Shown piece by piece: positions 7,330 through 13,152 of a stretch of DNA of 14,427 bases. A program made the translations under genes and the position numbers. The stretch is from Clostridiaceae bacterium (lineage in GTDB: Bacteria > Bacillota > Clostridia > Oscillospirales > Butyricicoccaceae), in NCBI GenBank assembly GCA_016293155.1, contig JAEDEU010000036.1, forward strand, positions 1 through 14,427, read 5' to 3'. The number at the start of each line of letters is the position of its first letter. Position 1 is the first letter of the stretch. The notes under the pieces are model-generated. The model saw only the letters and a list, made by a program, of their open reading frames with translations. It was not told where the DNA came from and ran no database searches.

Positions 7330-8930
7330 ATCTTGTTATCCTTTCCGCTCCGCAGCACCGGCTGTGCGTATTTGGAGTCCGTGATAAACGTCAGCTCCAG
7401 CTCTTCTGCACGTTTCATCAGCTGTTCCATGATTTCTGCGTTCTTGGTTTCTATCGCCTGCTTCTCAATATAGGCCTCGTAACGCGAATCAAAATAATTC
7501 TGCGTACCGACTTCAAATCCGTCAAAGCCCGCGAGCGCAGCACGCCGGACACTGCACTTAACCAGCAGCTTGAGCAGCATGGTGCCCGCGCTGTCGGACG
7601 CATAGACCGAGGTGTTGGTCAGCGAAGCGTAATTCACCACCCATGTATTCGTATCATCCGATTTGAGGTTGGAGGTAAGCAGGAGCTGCGGACAGCTGCC
7701 GCTCGGCAGCATTTCCAGCCGCTTGGAACTTGTGACAAAACAGAGATCCGCATCCAGAAATTGAGGAACAAAGTTAATACTGATGACAAACGGACGGTGT
7801 ACGCGAATATATTCGTGAATGCGCTCCAGCTGTGTTTCCACCGTTTTTCCGGGCGCAATGACGAGGATTTCTCTGCCGTCGAACAGGCGGCGCAGGTAAT
7901 CCACCGTCTCGGTGTCATCCACTGCGTTTTTCTGGAAGGTCTGATACAGCTGCTTAATCAACGCGCCGTCAAAGCGTTTGCGGCGCTCCACAGGAATCTG
8001 ATCCAGAATCTCCCGGATACTGCCGCCGCTCAATGTCTGCTTGGAAATCAGATAAGAGGAATAGTTCGGATGGCAGCGGCTGATCGCGGACAGATAATAG
8101 GCTGAAGAATAACCCCACGGATTGGAGACATAAATGCTGGACAGATATTTATCGGACAGCTCCAACAGCGGTACCACATCGTAGTCTGTGCTGCTGTCGC
8201 GGTTGAGATAGTCCATAATCAGCTCAGAGCACAGATTGCCTGCGCCGCGTCCCATACCGTTGACACTGCAATCGATGATTCTCGTTCGTTCCGTTTTGTA
8301 TTCAATCATATGCTGTGCGTTGGCAAAAGCCATTTGCAGGTTGTTGTGTGAATGGAATCCGATGCGGATGCCCGGCTTTAAATTGTAGTCCGCGAGGTAC
8401 AGCTGACGCTGCAAATCACGCGGATACATACAGCCGAGCGTATCCACAATATAAAATGCATACGGCTCGATCTCGTTTGCACGAAGCATCAGACTGAGCA
8501 GTTTGTCATCCGAATAAAACGAGCTGCCGACCGGCTGCAAAAACAAACGATATCCCTTTCGTTTGATGATCTGTCCATACTCCAGTGCCTTGTCGATCTC
8601 ATCCGAATGAAAGGTCAGACGGATGCCGGAAAGACGGCAGCTGCTTGCATTCGGCAAAAGGTCCGGATGGATTTCCTTTTCACCAATGGCGATCATCCCG
8701 ACGTACATACAATCTGTTTCGGGCAGCAGCGCATCAATCTGCTCCGGAGAAGAAAAAATGGAACGATCATGGTCATACAGCTTGTCCGACAAAAATCCGC
8801 ATTCGATGATATCCGTGCCTGATTTCGCCAGATTAAACAGGATATCTCGGATTTCCTCTTCACCAAAATTCCAGTTGTTGATATATCCGCCGTCACGCAG
8901 CGTGCAGTCCAACAGTTTTATATTACTCAT
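7326..8930 (-). CDS. HMGL-like (DRE-TIM) aldolase fused to a C-terminal Rossmann-like domain
   Basis: Protein of 534 aa. Residues 1 to about 310 form an HMGL-like TIM barrel like 4-hydroxy-2-oxovalerate aldolase: DCTLRDGG (8-15) supplies the metal Asp8, catalytic Arg12 and Asp13; FHSHNN (192-197) supplies the two metal His residues 193 and 195; NGMGRGAGN (224-232) is the usual glycine-rich loop. Residues about 350-520 are a separate domain starting ILVIAPGKTVE, with SINF (384-387) and ALAGFDGF (465-472); its layout resembles DUF115 or GT42 sialyltransferase-like Rossmann domains, a weak visual match. The start at 8930 (GGACGAG just upstream) overlaps the NeuA-type gene by 8 bases; an upstream in-frame start at 9029 would lie deep inside that gene. 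Family members cleave or form pyruvate adducts of aldehydes; here the context suggests making or modifying an alpha-keto acid sugar (inference). Confidence 0.8.
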   Translation of the reverse strand: MSNIKLLDCTLRDGGYINNWNFGEEEIRDILFNLAKSGTDIIECGFLSDKLYDHDRSIFSSPEQIDALLPETDCMYVGMIAIGEKEIHPDLLPNASSCRLSGIRLTFHSDEIDKALEYGQIIKRKGYRLFLQPVGSSFYSDDKLLSLMLRANEIEPYAFYIVDTLGCMYPRDLQRQLYLADYNLKPGIRIGFHSHNNLQMAFANAQHMIEYKTERTRIIDCSVNGMGRGAGNLCSELIMDYLNRDSSTDYDVVPLLELSDKYLSSIYVSNPWGYSSAYYLSAISRCHPNYSSYLISKQTLSGGSIREILDQIPVERRKRFDGALIKQLYQTFQKNAVDDTETVDYLRRLFDGREILVIAPGKTVETQLERIHEYIRVHRPFVISINFVPQFLDADLCFVTSSKRLEMLPSGSCPQLLLTSNLKSDDTNTWVVNYASLTNTSVYASDSAGTMLLKLLVKCSVRRAALAGFDGFEVGTQNYFDSRYEAYIEKQAIETKNAEIMEQLMKRAEELELTFITDSKYAQPVLRSGKDNKI

Positions 8931-9594
8931 CTCGTCCACCGTTCTTAATATATTTATCGAGCACGAGCTGAGCAATTTCAAAATCAAACGGCTCGTTGAT
9001 ATCGCACGCCTCCGCAAAATCCACCTCAAGCAGGCACGGGTGATCGCCGGTGCGTCTGCCCTGCTCCATGATTAACTCCTTGGGAAAAATATACATACCG
9101 GTGGTTTCGGCAAACAGATTTCCGATATCCTGCGTGCGCGGAATATGGGTATTGTCATACAGCGGTTTTCCGTCCAGCCAGACAAATTCGTTCAGTCGGC
9201 GTACTGTCATCGCGCTGTCATATTCTCCGCTTGCAACCGCCCGCAGACCCTTTTCCATCGTGGCGGCAGAAAGAAATGGTGCGGTCGCATGTGTCATCAG
9301 ATAGCACTCTGCATCCACATCCGTGCAAAACGAGCGAATCACTTCCAAAATCGGAGTGCTCTGCAAATCCAAACGCTCATCACGCTTCAAAAACTGTATC
9401 CCCTTTGGCAGATACGGGATGATTTCCTCGCTGCTGCAGTATACATATGCGGCGTCCAGCCCGCGCACCTGAGTCAGCGTATTCAGAATGTAGGAAATCA
9501 ACGGACTTCCGCCCTCAAACGATTTTGTATTTTTGCCCGGCAGACGCTGATTATTCAGCTTCACGGGAACGAATGCGACGGTTTTGTATCTCAT
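8923..9594 (-). CDS. CMP-sugar synthetase, acylneuraminate cytidylyltransferase (NeuA/KdsB-type)
   Basis: Enzyme of 223 aa that should activate an alpha-keto acid sugar with CTP to give the CMP-sugar and pyrophosphate. VPVKLNNQRLPGKN (9-22) is the CTP-binding P-loop-like motif of the family (usually A-R-x-G-S-K-R-L-P-x-K-N); THATAPF (101-107) replaces the common PTSP stretch; AETTGMYIF (162-170) and ACDINEPFDFEIAQ (196-209) are the conserved sugar and metal-binding parts. Length is normal for the catalytic domain alone, with no phosphatase fusion. Ribosome site AAGGAG lies 8 bases upstream of the ATG. It overlaps the previous GT by 44 bases and the aldolase by 8. The sugar could be sialic, legionaminic, pseudaminic, Kdo-like or a new one; no NeuB, NeuC or KdsA is in the window to decide. 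Confidence 0.9.
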   Translation of the reverse strand: MRYKTVAFVPVKLNNQRLPGKNTKSFEGGSPLISYILNTLTQVRGLDAAYVYCSSEEIIPYLPKGIQFLKRDERLDLQSTPILEVIRSFCTDVDAECYLMTHATAPFLSAATMEKGLRAVASGEYDSAMTVRRLNEFVWLDGKPLYDNTHIPRTQDIGNLFAETTGMYIFPKELIMEQGRRTGDHPCLLEVDFAEACDINEPFDFEIAQLVLDKYIKNGGRDE

Positions 9595-11098
9595 AAAAAA
9601 ATCTCCTTTTTCTTCGATCGTATTTTTCAGCCAGTCGGGCTGCAGTAGATTCCTCTATCGGCTGTGCAGTAATGCGCAGGTCGGCTTTGGTGTACCGCAG
9701 CCTCCGGCTGATTCTCAGCGTGCACAGTGCTTCTCTCTGCATTTGGCTGCGGCAGTACACATAAATTCGATGAAACATCGGGCGTACCAGTGCATCCTGA
9801 TCCGGTATCAGCTGGATTCGAACCTCAACCGCTTCGAGCAGCGTTTCGGCCGTCACACGGTCGGCATAATGCGCGGTGTCCAAAAAAACGCCGAGATCGT
9901 AATCTTCCCGACCGTTCTCAAAACACACCCCGCTGTCCACAAGCAAGCGTTGCGGGCTTGTCCCTTCGGATACACCGCGTGCCCGCAGAAAGCATTGCGC
10001 CGGAACAGGATCTACACCGTGGTATGTAATACCACCGTCAAATCCGATATGCTCCAACACTCGCGCAAATGCATAGTACAGATGAAGCTGCTCATATCCG
10101 CTCTCTGTACCCGTCCCGAACTCGTAGATCTCCTCGACAAACGAGCACAGCCCGCCGATAGAGGTTGAGCTGATGGTCAGCGCCAGATCGGGAGGCGCAT
10201 CAAACGCAAACGGCAGCAGCTCGGCATTGATCTCGCGCGGAAGGATCTCACAGCCCGGCAGCACGCGTTGGTAATCCAACCACTTGTCGCGCGGATGGGG
10301 TTTTACTAAAATATGACAGCCATCTGCGATATAATCTGCCAGCAGCGTCGTAATCTGTTCCTGAATTTCCAGCTCACTGACGGCCAGTGTTGTCAGATAC
10401 TGTGTGAGGAACAGACAGTTCGTTCGATCCGGTCTCATCCGGATCGGGCGCACACCGTAAAAATCCAGCAGGCTGTCGCGCATTCCGGCATCCATACCGG
10501 AAATCGCATCATAAACAGAGAAATCCACCGCACGCGGCTCATCAAAGCCGTCCTGTTGTTTTTTCAGATCGCAGAGAAAGCCGGTTACCATACTGCTCCG
10601 TCCTGCACCGTTTAGCCGATTGCAGATGATATAATTGGTCAGATTGATTTTTTTGATAATGTTCAAATATCGTTCCTGCTGAGAGAGCATTCCGCTTGCA
10701 TCTTCAATGTAAACATACGGGATGCGATTACGCAGCAGATAAACACCGAGCGACCACTGATCCGAACCGACATATCGCTGCTTGCAGCTGCGCAAATCAA
10801 AGTCCAGCCATCTTTCAAAGGCATTGCAGATATTTTCGATTACCCGATGAATCTCCGGTTCACTGCTGCTCTCATCCAGTGCACGTCTGCGCGACAGCTT
10901 AAACCGAGCCTCCGGAATAATTTTGACAAATGAAAACCATCCGTTCTCGGTCATCCGCTCCGCCAGCGCGCACAGCTGAACCTTTGGCTGGAGATACTCT
11001 GTGACGAACAGACAGCACTCCTCCTCCGGATGTATGGTCAAGCGGTGGCAGATGACATACAGCAGCTGATACATTGTGTTAACGTGATATAAAATCAT
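9551..11098 (-). CDS. GT-B glycosyltransferase, polysialyltransferase/GT52-like (first copy)
   Basis: Predicted cytoplasmic glycosyltransferase of 515 aa. MILYHVNTMYQLLY is the typical first strand and helix. VYIEDASG (129-136) fits the acidic D/E-D/E-G region, ILVKPHPRD (263-271) the HP motif and TISSTS (308-313) the Ser/Thr motif of bacterial GT38/GT52-type sialyltransferases. The ELLPF after the HP block is shared with the second GT of the operon (3695-5224), but overall identity looks low, so they probably form different linkages. The C-terminus is very basic (Arg/Lys-rich last 30 residues). The ATG at 11098 forms ATGA with the stop of the upstream gene and has GGGGAG a few bases before it. 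Longer in-frame starts reach into the upstream gene and give low-complexity sequence, so they are rejected. Confidence 0.72.
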   Translation of the reverse strand: MILYHVNTMYQLLYVICHRLTIHPEEECCLFVTEYLQPKVQLCALAERMTENGWFSFVKIIPEARFKLSRRRALDESSSEPEIHRVIENICNAFERWLDFDLRSCKQRYVGSDQWSLGVYLLRNRIPYVYIEDASGMLSQQERYLNIIKKINLTNYIICNRLNGAGRSSMVTGFLCDLKKQQDGFDEPRAVDFSVYDAISGMDAGMRDSLLDFYGVRPIRMRPDRTNCLFLTQYLTTLAVSELEIQEQITTLLADYIADGCHILVKPHPRDKWLDYQRVLPGCEILPREINAELLPFAFDAPPDLALTISSTSIGGLCSFVEEIYEFGTGTESGYEQLHLYYAFARVLEHIGFDGGITYHGVDPVPAQCFLRARGVSEGTSPQRLLVDSGVCFENGREDYDLGVFLDTAHYADRVTAETLLEAVEVRIQLIPDQDALVRPMFHRIYVYCRSQMQREALCTLRISRRLRYTKADLRITAQPIEESTAARLAEKYDRRKRRFFYEIQNRRIRSREAE

Positions 11099-12432
11099 AC
11101 CGTCTCCCCTTGGCTGAACAGCCGCATCACCTGAGGCTGAGCCGCGTCCAGCAGCAGCGTTCCGCACCGCTCCAGTTCCTGCTCTAATACGCCTGCGTGC
11201 CGTGAAAGCCTGCGAAAACAGCTGCAATAGTCCCTGATTGCGTCCTGTAAGATCGTTCCAACCGACGGCAGTCCTCCCTCATTCATCAGCACCCCGTACA
11301 CCTCTCTGTGCCGGTCAAGTGCTATGGCAAAGTAGTCACACAGCTCGTCCGCACCCCCTCCAAACGTGCACTTCACATGGAATTCCTCCTGCATCAGCCG
11401 CGGAAGAAAATCTTCCTCGCCCAACCGAGTTTGTATCTGCTGTTTTTCTCCTGCAAGGCGATGTGCTGCTGCATAAACCACCGGTGCAAGGTATAGATAC
11501 GCCGTCTCATATTCCGGCTGCTCTGTATGCAGCCCGGTCAGCAATCCCCTGTCGAGCACGTGCAGATAGACATCCGCAAATCGTCCCTTTGGCAGCGGCG
11601 TTTTGATCCGCTGTGCAATAAAGGTGTCCGAAATATAAAAATACGGCTCGCAGCCGCAGTACAGAGATGGCTTTAGAAAGTGCTTGAAATCGCTGCTAAG
11701 CGCCGCTGAATTTCTTCCGGACACGATTTTCCGCAATACCCGTGCTTTACTGCATCCCAGATCCCCGGTCGTATGTACTGTATGGAATGGGATTCCCTTT
11801 TGCCGGAGCACCTCGGCAAAGGTCTGCGCACTCAGACTGGTTTCTGCAACTATATGAATCGGCATATCTCCGCAGTGCAGAATCTCCACCGCCCGCGCAG
11901 GATATGGATTGATATCAAGCAGTTCTTTGAGCATTTTAGTTTCTACACCAGAATCGACCGACTCCCCCAATTCCGCACTGATTTTTTCATAAATCACCTG
12001 AATGGGGCGATCTGTCCGGTCATATTTCGCACGCAACTGTGCAAATCCCTTCAACCGCAGCCGCTGTCCGACCGCTCGGTAGAACTGCATGGTATCCATC
12101 GGCAGCTCCAGTATGCTGTCCATCGCATCGACATAAGCACACTCGCGTTTGAGCGCCGCCATGATAAATTCATGCACCCTGCGTCTCCGAAAGCATTCAG
12201 ACAAGCGTGCGGTTCCGGGAATGGATATTCGTTTTTTCCTGCAAAACGGCAGTCGGTAAATCACATTGGCACGCAGCAGCTTCATGCCGAATGCAATCGG
12301 CGAGTGAGATGCCTTCTCCGGTTCTGCACTGCGCAGCTGTGTGCAGTAAAAGTGGATATCCTCATTTCCGTTGATCATCCATTTATATAGCTCGTTGATT
12401 ACAGTGGGGGAAACCAGCATACTTTTCTTCAT
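11095..12432 (-). CDS. Unknown protein, probable degenerate COG5610-like HAD protein
   Basis: First gene of the glycan operon, 445 aa, not recognised directly. By eye its middle follows the HAD part of the 699-aa protein of the same operon: YVDAMDSILELP (100-111) against the SFDVFDTLLLRP block; QFYRAVGQRLRLKGF against VFYLVGERLKCPGF; IHIVAETSLSAQTFAEVLRQKG against the VTDMYLPAE region; GCSKARVL against GVSKRQGG; and ALSSDFKHF against HIGDSYAAD. The nucleophile Asp102 and Lys229 remain, but the motif I Thr becomes Ser106, motif II Thr becomes Ala and the GDS loop is lost, so it is likely a pseudoenzyme. The SD-like GAGGA touches the ATG at 12432, so an internal ATG at 12420 is possible. Function could be a scaffold or regulator for the glycosyltransferases (inference). 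Confidence 0.6.
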   Translation of the reverse strand: MKKSMLVSPTVINELYKWMINGNEDIHFYCTQLRSAEPEKASHSPIAFGMKLLRANVIYRLPFCRKKRISIPGTARLSECFRRRRVHEFIMAALKRECAYVDAMDSILELPMDTMQFYRAVGQRLRLKGFAQLRAKYDRTDRPIQVIYEKISAELGESVDSGVETKMLKELLDINPYPARAVEILHCGDMPIHIVAETSLSAQTFAEVLRQKGIPFHTVHTTGDLGCSKARVLRKIVSGRNSAALSSDFKHFLKPSLYCGCEPYFYISDTFIAQRIKTPLPKGRFADVYLHVLDRGLLTGLHTEQPEYETAYLYLAPVVYAAAHRLAGEKQQIQTRLGEEDFLPRLMQEEFHVKCTFGGGADELCDYFAIALDRHREVYGVLMNEGGLPSVGTILQDAIRDYCSCFRRLSRHAGVLEQELERCGTLLLDAAQPQVMRLFSQGETV

Positions 12433-12459
12433 TCCTCATACAGTTCATCATTCTATAAC

Positions 12460-12488
12460 AATATAATGCATCATGGACACACCATCTA
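12460..12488 (-). promoter_or_regulatory. Weak candidate promoter of the glycan operon
   Basis: On the - strand TAGATG (12483-12488) and TATATT (12460-12465) are 17 bases apart, 28 bases upstream of the first gene. The -35 is poor (3 of 6). The whole upstream space is only about 100 bases, between the gene at 12432 and the repeat at 12534, so a promoter for this operon should lie here. Confidence 0.25.
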
Positions 12489-12533
12489 TCTTTGCCGTGT
12501 TAGAATAAGGTTAAATTTCCATCAAGAAATATT

Positions 12534-12599
12534 GGTGCAGCCTTCAGCGCGAACGGCATTCTCTCCGCAGTCGATGATGAACTATCCAAGGCACAGTAA
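12534..12599 (+). pseudogene. Remnant: last 21 codons of a NapH/FMN-binding gene
   Basis: Reads GAAFSANGILSAVDDELSKAQ then TAA, against GATFSSNGILSAVDDALSKAQ at the end of the gene at 653-1816. Homology starts abruptly at GGT within the SGAT motif. The Thr that should carry FMN is Ala here (ACC to GCC at 12540-12542). No start, no upstream coding sequence: a dead fragment. Confidence 0.88.
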
Positions 12600-12640
12600 C
12601 GAATGACTGCTGCATTTATTTGAGCCTTTGGGTATAAAAT

Positions 12641-12671
12641 AAGACCGCAAGGCTTTTTGCCTTGCGGTCTT
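12641..12671. terminator. Intrinsic terminator hairpin (second copy)
   Basis: Perfect 13-bp stem (12641-12653 with 12659-12671) and TTTTT loop. The T-run on the + strand is shortened to TT, so it should work better on the - strand, where ATTTTATACCC follows; there it would stop transcripts coming from the tRNA side before they reach the glycan operon promoter. Confidence 0.8.
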
Positions 12672-12676
12672 GCTAT

Positions 12677-12719
12677 TGGTGGAGACAAGGGGGATCGAAC
12701 CCCTGACCTCTTGACTGCC
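12677..12719 (-). other. 3' half of tRNA-Ala(GGC), probable integrase attachment site
   Basis: On the - strand this reads GGC anticodon, A37 G38, the 3' side of the anticodon stem (TCAAG), variable loop AGGTC, a perfect T arm (AGGGG, loop TTCGATC, CCCCT), acceptor strand TGTCTCC, discriminator A and CCA. T at position 70 fits the G3-U70 identity pair of tRNA-Ala. The match stops exactly at the anticodon: base 33 is G rather than T and no D arm or 5' acceptor strand is present. A tRNA remnant running from anticodon loop to CCA is the usual footprint of a tyrosine-recombinase element. The intact tRNA is not in the window. Confidence 0.8.
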
Positions 12720-12839
12720 CGTTGTTGTCTCTGTCTGTTGTACGCCATAAATTGCGGTGTATTGTTCTGTAAACCCTGCATTATACAGACAAATTCTGTT
12801 GTATTTCAGCAATCACAGTTGCAATCATAGCTGTAAACA

Positions 12840-12886
12840 AAAGAAAATAACCGCCTAAGCTCCCACATAGACCGGTTATTTTCTTT
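12840..12886 (-). terminator. Long inverted repeat, terminator-like
   Basis: Two perfect 14-base arms (12840-12853 and 12873-12886, core AAAATAACCG/CGGTTATTTT) around a 19-base loop. On the - strand it ends in TTATTTTCTTTTGTTT, on the + strand in TTATTTTCTTT. It probably ends a minus-strand transcript from the element side, or is a transposon/toxin-cassette remnant. Confidence 0.6.
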
Positions 12887-12900
12887 GACCTAATATGAAG

Positions 12901-12926
12901 GACGCACCGTCCATCGTCGGTGTGTC
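12901..12926 (+). terminator. Small hairpin with T-rich tail
   Basis: GACGCACCG pairs with CGGTGTGTC (one G-T) around an 8-base loop; CCCTTTTGTATTCTT follows. Could be a weak terminator or part of a small structured RNA. Confidence 0.3.
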
Positions 12927-13050
12927 TCCCTTTTGTATTCTTATAAGGCGCGATGGATATGGAGCGCATCCTAGACTTTCACGTTCGCTTCGAGCAGATT
13001 CGCCTTACATAGATAGGATTTGAAATAGCGTTCATGAATGGTATGGAAAT

Positions 13051-13075
13051 TTTAAGCTAAAATAAGATTTAATCG
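13051..13075. repeat. 25-bp direct repeat upstream of ATPase gene, copy A
   Basis: Begins TTTAAGCTAAAATAAGATT and ends ATCG; 23 of 25 bases match copy B, 51 bases downstream. An inverted ATTTTAGC (13076-13083) pairs with GCTAAAAT inside the repeat. The layout suggests paired operator sites. Confidence 0.7.
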
Positions 13076-13085
13076 CATTTTAGCC

Positions 13086-13114
13086 TTGACGCCTTGTTTG
13101 CTTTAAGCTAAAAT
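13086..13114 (+). promoter_or_regulatory. Promoter of the DUF4143 ATPase gene
   Basis: TTGACG (13086-13091), 17-base spacer, TAAAAT (13109-13114), 38 bases before the start codon. Good sigma-A fit. The -10 is inside repeat copy B. Confidence 0.65.
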
Positions 13115-13126
13115 AAGATTATATCG
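13102..13126. repeat. 25-bp direct repeat upstream of ATPase gene, copy B
   Basis: Second copy of the repeat; it contains the -10 box of the ATPase promoter, so a protein bound here would block transcription. Confidence 0.7.
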
Positions 13127-13152
13127 TATATCTGCCCAAGGAGGTAATTGGC

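Larger units (their letters stand above)
12534..12676. repeat. Direct repeat copy 2, right border of glycan operon
   Basis: Second copy of the gene end plus terminator found at 1751-1894, same orientation, 10,783 bases away. Its right end (TGCTAT, to 12676) abuts the tRNA-Ala fragment that starts at 12677, whereas copy 1 runs into unrelated sequence at the same point. Confidence 0.9.
12720..13152. other. Intergenic stretch between tRNA fragment and ATPase gene
   Basis: No convincing protein gene. It holds two hairpins (12840-12886 and 12901-12926), a 25-bp direct repeat and the ATPase promoter. A minus-strand reading frame ending near 12784 has a hydrophobic tail (GGYFLLFTAMIATVIAEIQ), but its start and ribosome site are poor and I do not call it. 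Confidence 0.6.

Noticed and set aside
7284..8105. 273-codon + strand frame opposite the aldolase and HAD genes
   Set aside because: Shadow of conserved minus-strand genes; no domain or start signal.
1751..12676. Composite transposon with the direct repeats as IS copies
   Set aside because: The repeats are a gene end plus terminator, have no inverted termini and no transposase is encoded between or in them.
12677..12719. Complete tRNA gene
   Set aside because: Only the half from anticodon to CCA is present; the flanking sequence cannot form a D arm or a 5' acceptor strand.
12781..12969. 62-aa minus-strand small membrane protein
   Set aside because: Has a hydrophobic tail, but the 14-bp inverted repeat lies within it and there is no good ribosome site; kept only as a low-interest observation.
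13051..13126. CRISPR array
   Set aside because: Only two 25-bp units with mismatches, one containing a promoter -10, and no cas genes.
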